DNA from: Larix kaempferi
Lineage: Eukaryota > Streptophyta > Pinopsida > Pinales > Pinaceae
Length of the DNA stretch: 64,000 nt
Assembly: GCA_027924585.1 (NCBI GenBank)
Contig: BSBM01000386.1
Coordinates: forward strand, 3,048,001 to 3,112,000
Reading direction: 5' to 3'
Position 1 is the first letter of the stretch; each line of letters begins with the position of its first letter. A program made the translations under genes and the position numbers. A model generated the notes under the pieces. It saw only the letters and a list, made by a program, of their open reading frames with translations, did no database searches and had not been told where the DNA came from. Positions 32,163 through 44,169 of this stretch are shown piece by piece.

Positions 32163-33084
32163 TTTGTTGAGGCCTCAGGTGTGCAGGGTGTGCAAGGTGC
32201 TGGAATGAGTTCCTAAGCTCTCAACAGAGGGGGAAAAACCAGACTGAAAGGATTCAAAAGGTCCTATGCAAGGGAAGTTCTATCCCCAACCTATTTGGTA
32301 TAGTAATCTCCCACGGATATTCGACCTCCGCTGGCACTTTATGAGTTGGTAAGTTTTGATCCAAGGGATCAGTTTTCCAATGAAGAAAAGAAAGTGTAAA
32401 AAGTATGTAAACACAAATCTACTTAAAAGAATCTAAACTAAATTAGATCTAATCTAAGAAGGTGTTTGAGATAAGTGCAGGTCGGATTGATATGGAAATA
32501 TATCAGTATTGTTCATCAATTTAATAGAAATGTTAAAAGACTTATTACTTATTTGCCCAAATTACCATCAATCAATGAAAATTAACCAACAACAAATTGA
32601 GGGTTACATGCATTCAAGATTTAACCTATAACTGATATGTTAATTGAAAAATCAACATCAATTATATTTTTCTGAGAAAACCATTTGCAGAAATTGATAA
32701 AAGTTTTAATTGAATAAACTCTTTTAAAAGCTCATGAACACATAAATCATTAGCAAAGATAAACCAGAACTATAGATCACTGTGCTTAATAAATTGCAAA
32801 ATATTTAAATAGTATTTGATAAGCAATCTTGAGTGAAATCACATTCATCAAACAAACTTGATCCATAGACAAAAGAAAATTTGGGAATAAATTTACTGTA
32901 TTAATGAAAGTCTGTATGAAATCACAAGCGTTGTATCAAAACAGGGTATCTCCAGTCTCTCCTGTGGATTTTCTCCTCCAAATTCCATCATCCCTTTTAC
33001 GAGAGATCATCCCTTTAAATAAAAGTTACAAAATAATACAAAGAGTAAATTCCCACAAACCGAGATTACAAAATCAAAACTAAA

Positions 33085-36000
33085 CTAATGGCCTAGAAAA
33101 ACTTTCCATTTGTCCCAAATCTCTAACAAGTCATCCACATTCAGATAGTTAGTTGACTCAAGCCCTAGTTGGGCATTACATGTGAATGTTTCCATTTCAT
33201 TTTTAGCTAACTTATGCCAAATACGGATGAAAATGTGGATTTTTCCTTCCATGGTGACCTGTTTCCTAATTAATTAATCCACATCATCAATTTTGACCTC
33301 CTCAAGGCGTTGAATTTTCTCCTTGGCCTCCTCAAACCTGCATTCGACTTGCTCAACCTTCAACTTAGGTGGGAAAGCATCTTCAATGAGCTCCAAGGCT
33401 GGGAACTATAGAGATTCCATGATGTTGTCTGCTGCATACCATCGCCGGCTACACATAGCCTGTGCTTTCTTCGAAATGTCTTCAACTGACTCATTAAGAT
33501 CAAGCCAAGTGTTCAATGCAGCTCTGATTTTATTGAACTGAAAACTGTTCAGAATGGGAATGTCTTCTGGTATGTTCTTGATATACCCCTGCCACTCATC
33601 AATGTTTTGATTTGCCTGAGAAGCTTGTAGCCTTTTGGATTTCTGCTCTTCAAGGACACCATACATCTTACCAAAAGTCATATGAGTTTTCCTAATCTCA
33701 TCCAGGGCATAAAATAGATTCTCCAACAATTTATGATGTTCTTCATTGACCTGAAGGGCTAAATCGTTAAATTCTTGAGGTGAAAACTTAGAGAAATTAG
33801 AAGAGGCTACACTTGCAGTTGCATCCTCACATTTCTTTTGCAGTAAGGCTATCTTCTGTGTATTGGCAGAATTCTCAACTTGTACATTACAAAGTTCATC
33901 CTGAAGAGAGGTATTGCTTCGCTCCAAATCCTCTAACCTATCTCCCCATATCCTCCTGAGATCAACAACATAAATCTCATGTTCTTCCTTGGTCTTTACT
34001 AACTCTTCTTCAATCCTTTCCAATTCTTCCTTCTTCTGATCAATCTCCCTATTCAATACCTGGAATGAATCAAGGTTTGCACCAACAAATGACCTTAAAG
34101 CTGCAACTGTCTCAATTGCTCCTGTCTGGGAATCATTTGTTTGATGAGCCCATATTATTTGATTTGGAACAGATAATTCTAATCCACCTTGATCCTTGCT
34201 CCTCTTCTTACCCCTCTTTATTACTGCTTTATTTTATTTACTGTAGAATTAATGTCCAAGAGGGACTACAACATCATCTTCATATTCAGTTATTATTTCC
34301 AAAGAAATGGAAATGACATTCTATGTTGAAATTAATGAACGTGTTTGAGTGACAGTGGGACTAGGTATAGACATGGTAACTTAAGGAGTAGTCAGAGGAG
34401 TAGGGACAATCTGAGGAACTGATGGGACATGGGTTGGAGAAGGGATTGAAGTGAAGGCTTCAGAAAGTGGAACATGATCATCATTAGCAAGTGATGATGA
34501 AAAGGGAATTAAGGGTGGCTCATCCACAGTGGGTAATGATAAAGTAGATATGGGTAATTGTTGAGGAACAGTCGAAGACTGGATCTCTGTAATAATAGAT
34601 GAGGGAATGGAAAATGGTACTGAGCTGTCTGAAAATGGAGTGGCTCCAGAATTCAAAGTATGAAACAGTTGTGATATGGAAAATGGTGGAATTGCCCCTG
34701 AAGACAAAGTAGAAAGATCTTGAATAGATGACAATAAAAGTACTGAATTTGCAATGTCAGGAGCAGTAGTAACTTCCAATACTTGTTGATCAGAAAAAGA
34801 GTGATCCATGTCAATAGTGTTCAACAAATCTGTAATTGCTTGTGAATCTTCAGTCACTCCTTCAATCACAGATACTGGATGAGGTGGCTCATCTTCAATA
34901 TCACTATCAATAATATTAAGAGTAGGAACCTGTGAGGTAGGAATCAGGATTCTTTGTCTTTTAGCTGGGTTGTCCTCAGCCATTATTAGATCATCAGATA
35001 CCCGTATAGTTGTAGTAGTCACTTGAATATCCTTAGCAAGCTTAGGAGGTTCAACTGTTTGAGTATCCAATACTGAAGTCAACTATTCTAACTCCTGCTT
35101 CATCTGATGAGAGATTTGCAACAAAAATATAACCTGCTCAGCTGTTTTTACCTCAGGAAGATTCTCCATAGGGGCTTTACCTTTATTCCCATATGGATAA
35201 GTAAGCATTAGAGGGGAATTAGCCTACTGGATCTCCTTTTCTTCTTTATCTCTTCTCATTTTCTCAAGCAGTTTTAATTCCATTGTTTTGTAGCTCAAAG
35301 CTTTAGCTTTAAGTTCTCTTTGATATTGCAAAATCTGATGCTGCTCTTCTATGCTCTTGGCCATAGCTAGGACCTCAGAAAAGGTATTCACTCCTTAGTA
35401 AATAGAATCATCTGGAACTTCTTCATGGACATAGTCCATATTCATATGATGTTGTTTAAAATGTGCATCAAGGAATTTCTTAGGATCATGTTTTGTTTTG
35501 GGAGCAGAACCCAACTTTAAAGGAGCCAGCTGGTCACCAAGCACTGCAGCCCAATTTGAGGTTGGGATGACTAATGGCCCAAGATTCAAAGAGAATTTAG
35601 GCCAGCCTTTCTTTTTGGGACCAGTGAGCTTCTTGTACACACAATTGGTAACAGTATGATAAGAGACTTCTTGAATGACCAATCTGTCAGGAACTATTCT
35701 AGGAAGAAGATGAACAATGTCACTTCCCCAGACTCTGATATATGAAAAGGACTCACAGACATACCAATCACCAATTGTATTGATGAAGGTTCTGGCATCA
35801 GCTGAAAAAGCAAGTGCCTCTTGTTTGAATATCTTGAAATAAATGGTACCCATGAAATGGTCACAAATGTCATAGAGTAAGGGCACAAAATTGCTCTCCC
35901 ATAGTGCTAAGTGATAAATATGAACTGGTGGATATGAAGGGGTCCAATTCCATCCCAAGTTAGGATATTGGAACTCTCAACAAAAGACATCAATAATGAA

Positions 36001-36726
36001 AGATGAAAAGAAGAAGTGTGGCTTTCTTAGTGAAGGTGCCTTTTGATAGTCTATGATAGTTGTTTTAAGTTCTGGTGACAGGATGGATGCCCAAGGGAAG
36101 GATTCACCCGTTGTTAAAACATGATGAGCTATTGGAGCCCATTCAGCTTTGAAGATTGAACAATTTGGAAGGCCAAAGAGCCTGCAGAGCATGGCTTCCA
36201 GTAAAGAATAAGACTCCTTGAACCAGGAAATGGGATAGATGTTGTCGGCTTTAGGTACGAAATTGCTAGGCTTAATCATCCATGATTTCAACATTTCATC
36301 AAAATTGTACCTGGTTTTAGAGGATTGTATGAATTCTGGGCTAAGGGTTTGCATAGCCGGCTTAAGAGGAAAAGCTCTGATAAAGAATTCAGGCCAAAAA
36401 GTTGTCAATTGTGACCCTGTACTATCATTGAATGACCAGTCTTTAGGGTTAGCATTGTCTACTATCCACTTAACAACGTTTGTGTAAGGAAGGATAGTGG
36501 GTCGGGCAACAATAGCATGAAGTTGAGAATCCATAATCTTCTCATATGCAGGTCGGTCTTCCTTAATGTCTAAAAGGTCGTCATTATCAAATATTGAATA
36601 GATTTTGGACCAGTCCATTTGATAATCTTCGGTTACTCTCTCACTGGTATCTAAGAAGATACCAAAATTAGGGTTTTTGGTCAGCACATCCTTGTGAATT
36701 GTCTTAGACTGAGTGTTTCGTGACAT
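33085..36726 (-). pseudogene. LTR-borne open frame, copy B (1,213 codons, unknown)
   Basis: From ATG at 36724-36726 (MSRNTQSKTIH) to a stop at 33085-33087 the reading phase never changes over 3.6 kb; only stop codons interrupt it. Open stretches are 36828-35977, 35958-35395, 35082-34381 and 34056-33406. The 34 residues upstream of this ATG in the same phase include a hydrophobic run (VVYGLVLILFFIYLPEF), so an earlier start at 36828 with a signal or membrane segment is possible. Parts: N-terminal globular region; a middle part very rich in Ser, Thr, Pro and acidic residues; a coiled coil (EELERIEEELVKTKEEHEIY); and a C-terminal region with MCSRRWYAADNIME and WHKLAKNEMETFTC. Most stops absent from copy A are CAA or CAG turned to TAA or TAG. 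No homologue recognised. Confidence 0.62.
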
Positions 36727-37014
36727 TTTGGCAAAGCTTGAAAATTCTGGTAAATAAATAAAAAACAAAATCAAAACTAAACCATAAACAACAAAATCTG
36801 TAAATAGCAAATGCGAAAATGACAACAAACCAACCGAAAAATAACTGAAAATTCGTGAGAATGACCCATGGTAAGAAAGTCACAGTAAATCCACGTAGAA
36901 GAGTAAATTTTCGATAATGAAAATGATATAAAAAATGAGAAAAAATCTTATATTTATCGATTTTTCATCGCGTCAAATCTGGCTCGTAGGATTAAAAGAA
37001 AAGAATGGCTGAGA

Positions 37015-37500
37015 TTAACCCTGCGGGATGCGGGATCGGGTCACGAGTCTTATTTTCAAACTTTACTTATAATTCTTGCAATCCACAATTTGTGGGTTGC
37101 GGGTTGTGGGATTACAACTTTGAAAAAGAACGGACAAAAGAGTTTTCGCAATCCGCAATCAACAATTACGGGTTGCGGGTTTCGGAAATGAAAACAAACT
37201 TTAAAACTAAAATAACTTTTCCCGCATTCTGAAAATCTGCAATTGTAGGTTGCGGGTCGCGGGAACACACAACGCAATTTATTAAAATAATAACTTTCCG
37301 CAATCCGAAATCCACAATTGCAGGTTTTGGGTTGCGGGTTGTGGAATCGAAATTTCCCAAAATATTAACAAATTCTTCTCGCAATCCGCAATTTCGGGTT
37401 GCGGGTTGACAAAATTACGAAAAGAAAGAACAAACAATTCCCGCAATCTGCAATTGCGGGATTGCAGGTTTCAGATTTTCGGATTTTCGGGTTTGCGGGA
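37015..37500. repeat. palindromic CCGCAAT...ATTGCGGG repeat array in LTR B
   Basis: Same array as 12345-12850 in the other LTR, with several units changed by C-to-T or G-to-A. It lies between the LTR 5' edge and the LTR-borne frame. Confidence 0.85.
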
Positions 37501-37737
37501 AGAAAATAACATTTTGAAAGAATTGAAGGCTTTCCGCAAGGCAAGAAAAAACCAAAAACTTAGAAAATTTTCAAAGGGAAAATGATAATCACACAAACCA
37601 AAAAGCAAAGGTATGAGATCATATAAACAAGGTTTAAGAATCTCATTTTAATAAGAAACTTACCCAAATAACTTTGCATTTACAAAATTTGGGCTCCCAT
37701 AATCAAAGGAAGCATGGGATCTATTGTAACTACAACA

Positions 37738-37742
37738 GGCTT
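37738..37742. repeat. target-site duplication GGCTT, right copy
   Basis: Matches 7497-7501 next to the left LTR. Confidence 0.92.
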
Positions 37743-37890
37743 TAGCCTCATCTCCCTCTAGATTTGGAACCTCTTCATTCACATAGGTGTCCAATTCATT
37801 CTCTTATAGGACAAGCCAAATCCTATACTTCCATGCTTAGAACTTATCAACCCCTTCAAGCTTTTCTTCAAGCTTGGTGTGGTGAGACAT
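37743..37890 (-). pseudogene. outer Ty1/copia gag, 5' part
   Basis: Minus strand ATG at 37888-37890 reads MSHHTKLEEKLEGVDKF, a stop, then WKYRIWLVL, a stop, then ENELDTYVNEEVPNLEGDEA. It joins in phase to the KALHKKNLVKAKR reading at 7501 once the giant element and one TSD copy are removed. This is the typical N-terminus of copia gag. Confidence 0.85.
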
Positions 37891-38490
37891 ATTTAATAAG
37901 AAATTCAATTGGAAATAGAGAATATTTTAGGTCTTACCACTTTGATTTGTTGAACTGGTTCTGGAGCTGGCTAGTGTTTGTCAGAGAAACCCTAAAATTT
38001 TAAACTTGGAATTTGAAACTTTTGTCCGGATGGAAAAATGCACTTGATTGAGGTGGGAAAGCTGGTACACTTGGTTTCTGAAGATTCCAAATATTTACCC
38101 CTGAAATTGACTTGCGAAATTCTGATCTGCAATTTCTGGTCCTTTCTAGTTTTCTTGTTTTTCTGGTTTAGAGTCAATTTAGGGTTTGACTTTCCGGGAG
38201 TTTTACCCAACCAAAAACTTGATCTTTGTATTGAAATTTCTATTTTGATGAGGAGCACCTCCCTATGCTGATTGCACTCCAAAATTCTACTTCTGTGAAA
38301 AGCCCTAATTTCTTGCAGTGATGACAGGATAAAAAGTGAAAATGCTCAGAATCAACTTTTGCTTCGACAAAAATATGTGCCATTCTAATGAAAGTTAGCC
38401 TAGCCTCTTTTTGTTGATGATCTATGGAGAGAATTCCAAAAATTAAGAATCCCTAGCTTTTGCAGCTGCACAGTGTTTTCTTCTCAGGTT
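37891..38490 (-). other. outer copia 5' leader
   Basis: Untranslated region between primer site and gag, no conserved frame. The short open frames on both strands show no family signature. Confidence 0.6.
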
Positions 38491-38800
38491 AGCTCTTATA
38501 CCATGTTAGATTTTCACAATTTAATTCAATATTATCTAAGATCTTATACGAGAGAATAACAAGCACGGCATAAACAAAATAGACACAAGAGACACAAATA
38601 GTTTCCTCTGGGAAACCATAAAGGAGAAAACCCTGCAACTTCCTTAGAGATAGAATGAGCACAAATACAATGTGGGTGAATCCATGAAGATGGGTGTCTA
38701 TTTTGGGGGGTTCCGTGAGAAAATAATTCTGAATTTTTCATGTTTTCCATCTTTGGGAGAATAAAAGTGATATTTTTGTTTGGAATTTCACTTTTCACTA
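38491..38800 (-). repeat. outer copia primer site and 5' LTR (outer edge uncertain)
   Basis: Plus strand AGCTCTTATACCA|TGTTAGATTTTC: on the minus strand an LTR ending TCTAACA at 38504 is followed at once by TGGTATAAGAGC, an initiator-Met type primer site with one change. The LTR contains GAGAAAACCCTGC-type sequence. Its far end cannot be placed because no second LTR is visible. Confidence 0.7.
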
Positions 38801-39492
38801 AAAAACAAATTTTTAGAGAATTATGTTAGCTTGCTATCCATATTTTTTTCAATTTTTTATATTGAGATTTGATATGTCGATTCGACAAATGTTTGACAGT
38901 GTGTTCTTATAAAACGAAAAGACTACAAAATAGCCATGTTTTGTCGCACACGTAAAATCGTTGTTAAACTTGTTTTTTGCAAAAAAAAAATATGCTACAA
39001 CAATCTACACACAATATACTACTGCATGACTATAAGTTTGTAGCAAATGGATCTATATACTACTTATTATATTTATTTGAATTCAATCAATGGGGAAACC
39101 CTGTCGATTTTCAACATATTTTTTGTCGCAACACTTTTCTCTCAACTGAATATAAAACTAAAAATTCTATGAATACCCTTTTGAAGTAGACACGCCAATT
39201 AACTGCACCATAGTTTTCTTAAATTTTTTCGTGGTGTATTTTTAAAGTTATGGATTTTTCATTTCACCGCATTTTGAAAGAAATGAAACTAGACTCGACA
39301 CCTGTTAAGAAAACAAACAATTACAAATATCAGATCTTACCTATACATAAAGAAATCTATATATTTGGAAAGTAGATTCAATAACGAAACTAATGGTATC
39401 AAGTCCGACAGTCGCCTTATAGTGTAACAGATAATTTTTACCTTCCGAAAATGGAGAAACTTGAAAACTGTGAATGGCAATCAGGTTTCAGA
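38801..39492. other. anonymous AT-rich DNA
   Basis: No gene or repeat recognised. It may include the distal part of the outer copia LTR. Confidence 0.35.
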
Positions 39493-39565
39493 GGTTATTC
39501 GGCCGAATAACTGTTTTCCGTAACGGCGTCGTCAATTTAATTAAAGGTTATTCGGCCGAATAACC
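39493..39565. repeat. left end: two TTATTCGGCCGAATAA palindromes
   Basis: Perfect copies at 39496-39511 and 39548-39563, each framed by GG and CC so that the palindrome is 18-20 bp, separated by CTGTTTTCCGTAACGGCG-type spacer. Confidence 0.85.
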
Positions 39566-39584
39566 AAACGTAAAAAAAACTCGT

Positions 39585-40790
39585 CGGCAGGAAATTTTTT
39601 ATTTTTATTTTTATTTTCTACACTTATATAAATAAAACTAAATACTTCGATTAATTTCGCACATTTCAATTTCGCATACTTTTTGGTCAGAATATTTTTG
39701 AAGGGATTTTCTAAGGAGCTTATTTTGCAAAGAGAGTTTTTTTTATGAGGTATTTCTTTTCTTACTTCTTTCAAAAGAATACATTGAAAGATTTTTTTTG
39801 CAAAATGAGTTTTTATTCCAAGTTTTTTGCACTTCTTATTTCTTTGCAATGGGTTTTTTTCCAAGGATTTTTTAAGGAGCCTTTCTTTGCAAAGAAAGTT
39901 TTTTTATGAAATATTTTTTTCAAGCTATTCGCACTTTTCATTTCTTTGCAATGAGTTTTTTTTCCAAGGATTTTCTAAAAAGCTTTTTTGTAAAGAGAGT
40001 TTTTTTTATGAAGTATTCTTTTTGTTACTTCTTTCTAAGAAATACATTGAAAGATTATTTTTTTAAGGCATTTTTGCAAAATAAGTTTTTATACTTCTTA
40101 GTTCTTTGCAATAGGTTTTTATTCCAAGTTATTTTTTCAAAGGAGTTGTCTTTTTCTTTCTTATTTTTTCAAATGACTTTTTTCAAAGTTTTTTTTTTTC
40201 TAAATATTTTTGCAAAAAATGTTTTTTTCCTTCTTATTTCTTTGAAAATGGGTTTTTTCAAAGTCTCCCAAGTTATTTTGTTGCAAAGGTTTTTACAAAG
40301 ATTTTTATTTTTTATTTATTTATTTATTTTTTTTTCAGTGGATTTACAAAGAAGATTTATTTAGAAAGTGTTCTTATTATTTTCCAATGGGTTTTTCAGC
40401 AAATGTTTCTTTCCAAAATGTGCATTTACAGAGTTTTTATTCCAAGGCATTTTTGCAAATAAGATTTTATTTCAAGTTATTTTTACAAAGAAGATATATT
40501 TTTCCTTCTTATTTATTTGAAAAGGGATATTTTCAAAGTCTCCCAAGTTATTTTTGCAAAAAAGTTATTTCGTTGCAAAGGTTTTTACAAATTTTTTTTC
40601 CCAGATATTTTTTCAAAGAAGATTTATTTTGACAGTGTTCTTATTCTTTTCCAATGAGATTTTTTTAAAGGTGATTTATTGTCAAAGAGTTCTTATTTCA
40701 TTCAAAGAAGGTTCTTTTCAAAGGAAACTTGTTTCCAAAGACTTTTTCTTCAAAAGATTCAAGTACAAGATTTTGATAAGGTGAAGTAAA
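39585..40790. repeat. T-rich, strand-asymmetric degenerate repeats
   Basis: About 1.2 kb with runs of T on the plus strand and recurring TTTCTTTGCAA, CCAAGGATTTT, TTTCAAAG and CAAAGAGAGTTTTT pieces. Phe-rich open frames here come from composition and are not genes. Confidence 0.8.
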
Positions 40791-40899
40791 TTTCAGTTCA
40801 TGTGTTCATAAATTTCGTAACTGTTTTTAAATATTCATTTTGTTTATTTACAATAAAATGATGATCTTCTTTAATTTATCATTTATAGATTAAACAATC

Positions 40900-43800
40900 A
40901 TGGGCAGTAAGAGAAACCGTTAAAGAAAATATGATCGTAAACGTATTGATGATGATGATAATAGAGAAAATAAAAAACTTAAATATCATGCCAACAAAGC
41001 AAGCCTTGCAGAAACGCAAGCAACAATTATTGAAGATACAAATACAGTTTTACATGATAATGTCGATGAAATGGAAATTGAAAATAGAGTACAAGAGGAA
41101 CAAATTGAAGTTGAAGAAACCATTGTTGAGGATGTAAATAGTGATTTACATACTAATGTCGATGAAGTCAATATTGAAGATCGAGTTCAAGAACCAAAAA
41201 TTGGACCAGGTATGTATATATTGAATGTATTTTTCAAATTCATTTTTTATAATGAATTGTATTTTTGGATACATGTTTTAAATTAAATTTATCTTGATGT
41301 ATAGGTACTTTCACCATTGATGATGAAACGTTAGAAAACGTTGATTGCAATAAATATGGAAAAAAAATACCCATACACGCTGCACGATATCGGGCTCAAA
41401 AAATTTATGATGATGTTCTGAAGAATTATTCAGCAACAGGATAAGCACAAATTTTGAGATGTTTATTAGTGACAAAGAAGTTAGAAGATGCTACATCATT
41501 ATTGGGTATTCACAAGGCGACCAAAGAGTCGAAATTAAAACATAATGTGATAGAAAATATAGGTGGTGCAATAAAAAAGTTTGGAAAATCTAGGAAGAAA
41601 GACATTAGTGCTGCACGAAGAGCAATTCATACAGCAATTATTTCGACTAGTACTAAACAAAAACGTTTGACAACACAGCTAGCAAAAGCAGTTGGAACCT
41701 CAAGAAAGACATTAGACAGACATAGCAAATTCAGAATGCAAATAGATGAAAATGATGAACTTGCTTGCTGGGCAATTATTTGTAGATAGCCTTACAAAGA
41801 TAGAATGGGAGCAGGGGTTAAAGATATTGTACGGGAATATTGGTTGACACATGCTCGAGTTTCACCAAATTCAAGAGATGTAATACGACAAAGAGTATCA
41901 CGAGGAGTATATGTAAGCAGTCCAAAACATATAATGGATATGACACAAGTACAATTGTTCAATAAATTCAAGGAAGATCATCGTGGAATTAATGTGTCAA
42001 TCACTACATTTGTGCAACTAAAACCATGTTATGTTAGACCTATTACTATCCGTGACACATGTTGTTGTCGTTATCATGTGCAATTCCAATTATATTACGA
42101 CACATTTCTTGAATTTGGTAAAATGTTTTGGACAAATTCACCGCCTTCGCCTACAATACGTGAATTCATATCTCAAACCTTATGTGAGAGAAATCACGAT
42201 GAAGTATTTTATAATAAAAAATGTGTCAATGGAAAACATTGTAATCGTTTTGGAAATTTGGTTTTATACCACAATAAATATCCTATCGATACTGATGATC
42301 ACTCATTGTCAAATGTCACCGTTGATTGGAAAAGATATGAATACATTACAAGTACTAGTGATGTACATTCCAAAAGGATTGATTTGCGAGAAGATAAAAT
42401 AGGTGTGGCAGATTTTCTCAAGAAATTCGAAAGTGAAATTTATAAACACCAAGCATTCACATAGAGTACGATGGCAAGACCTTCAATTCAAACAGTCTCA
42501 TGAAATTTTTCCACCAAGAACAATTTTGTCAATGGTTGACTTTGCAGAAAATTATACATTTGTTGCACAAAAAGAGATACAGAGTGAATACTATCATTCT
42601 GACCAAGTTTCAATATTCGTCCATGTTTTATATAGACATTCTCAACAGGATGTTGATGGCATTGAAAGCACATGTGACAATCGAGATGTGATTAAAGAAT
42701 ATCACTTTTATATCAGCGACGATCGTACACACGATACACATTTTGTTCAGCATTGTATTGAAAGTATTTTCTACAATTCACTAAAGGAACGTAACATTAA
42801 ATTCAATGAGCATTGGATATGGTCAGATGGATGTGCCGGACAATTTAAATCTTCGCGATCATTTTATTGGTTATGTCGACTTCATAAAGCATTGAACATT
42901 AAACATCACTGGAATTTCTTTGAAACTGATCATGGAAAAGGTGAACATGATGGTGCAGGAGCATGCGTAAAAAGAGCACTTCGAAGATGGAAAATGAACC
43001 ATAGTTTTGCACGATTCCATTCAGCTGCAAAGGTTGTCCAATGGTGTAAATCACATCTAAACCATGATTATAATCAACAATAAAAAAATGTGCGCAGGTA
43101 TGTACACATAAATGTTTTAATTTATATTTTATAGTCAATTTAAAAAAAAGTATATGTACCTAACATCAAAATTTGTCATTTGTTTACTAGGTTTTTTTGG
43201 CATGTTGGGATCCAACATATAAATAGATCAATGCCCTACGACGCTAGCACCATACAAGGGACTAGAGATTTTCACTCTATTCAAACAAAAGCCTTCCAAA
43301 ACATTTATGCATTTGACAGTAGAAAGCAATCATGCTTTTGCCATATTTGCACTGAAAATATTGAATCTACAGAAGTTTGTGAAAACATAACGAACAACTA
43401 CGTGAAACATTGGAAACACACAGAAATTAATCCTAAAGAAAAAATGCCACTAGCAAGCATAGAAGAATTAGAATCAGAAGATATAGCAATATCATCTGAT
43501 GGCGACAGAATTTCAGATCTCGTTAGAGAAGGTAATGATCAAATACCACTGTTTTGTCGATTATTCATTCTTGTCATTCACTTTATACACATGTATATTA
43601 GTCAATTTAGTTGAATTAAAAATCCTGACATCAATTGTAATTTGCACAGGAGATGTTTTTGCTGTGATTGCACCTGTCGACAACAACGAAAATGTGAAGT
43701 ATTATTTGATGCGATGCACTGAAGGAAAAATGAAGTTATTGGAAGACTACAATGACAACGGATATACATACGAGAGAGGATCCATCATTTTAAAGGGATA

Positions 43801-44017
43801 TTTTTTTCAGCAAACCCATATGACTCAAAATTATGTCTGCTTTCAGGATTATGAACCTGATGTCATATGATGTCAATATAGCCATTTAGTATGTGCATCT
43901 CGAATAAAATTGGTTCAAGTTCCATCGAAAAAACAATTAAAAAATAAAAAATGGAAACTGTCCAAATATGACCATGAACGGATAATTGAAGACGACATTC
44001 CATTGCGATGTTTTTAA
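40900..44017 (+). pseudogene. transposase-like gene (four exons), decayed
   Basis: Exons 40900-41209, 41305-43097, 43191-43531 and 43650-44017 with GT/AG introns; phases join correctly. The N-terminus is acidic with an internal duplication (LHDNVDEMEIENRVQEE and LHTNVDEVNIEDRVQEP). It is followed by a helix-rich part (KAVGTSRKTLDRHSKF) and a Cys/His segment (CERNHDEVF, KKCVNGKHCNRFG). The core has acidic motifs in the order of a DDE/D nuclease: ILSMVDFAENYTF, HWIWSDGCAGQFKSS and FETDHGKGEHDGAGACVKRA. A C-terminal CFCHIC pair follows. I recall similar unnamed proteins in animals and plants with SMVDFAENY and DGCA-Q-KS motifs, but cannot name the superfamily. Stops at 40921, 41442, 41787, 43081 and 43868, and a frameshift near 42430, make it inactive. 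Confidence 0.75.
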
Positions 44018-44169
44018 AACTATATATTTAAAATTAATAGATCAATGATTTTGTCGATGTCATTGTCAAATGTGTACAATATATTTTTTTATTTTTATGT
44101 TTATGAACTTGAAAAGAACTATAATATATAAAAGTTTAAATAATCGTATTCTAGTATGCTAAAATTTGA

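Larger units (their letters stand above)
7502..37737 (-). mobile_element. giant Ty3/gypsy LTR retrotransposon with gene-bearing LTRs
   Basis: A 30.2-kb element bounded by two about 5.57-kb direct repeats, each TGTTG...CAACA, with the GGCTT target duplication. Coding is on the minus strand: gag directly after the primer site (32132 downwards), protease, an RNase H-like domain, reverse transcriptase, RNase H, integrase and a 1.36-kb tail. Without the nested copia element (17690-29376) it would be about 18.5 kb. By eye the first about 190 bp of the LTRs differ at about 11 sites (around 6%), so the insertion is not recent. The large LTRs and the extra RNase H suggest the Tat/Ogre-like part of Ty3/gypsy, but the domain order differs from what I recall for Ogre. 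Joining the flanks across the TSD restores a copia gag frame. Confidence 0.93.
32165..37737 (-). repeat. giant element 5' LTR (copy B, 5573 bp)
   Basis: TGTTGAGGCCTCAGG to CTACAACA, followed by the TSD GGCTT. Same internal arrangement as copy A. Confidence 0.93.

Noticed and set aside
7502-37737. Two independent copies of a 5.6-kb element instead of LTRs
   Set aside because: The outer flanks share the GGCTT duplication, the copia gag frame closes across them, and the inner edge carries a primer site followed by gag, so they behave as one LTR pair.
39827-40784. Four overlapping plus-strand open frames rich in Phe and Lys
   Set aside because: They come from T-rich degenerate repeats, change phase from unit to unit and have no domain signature.
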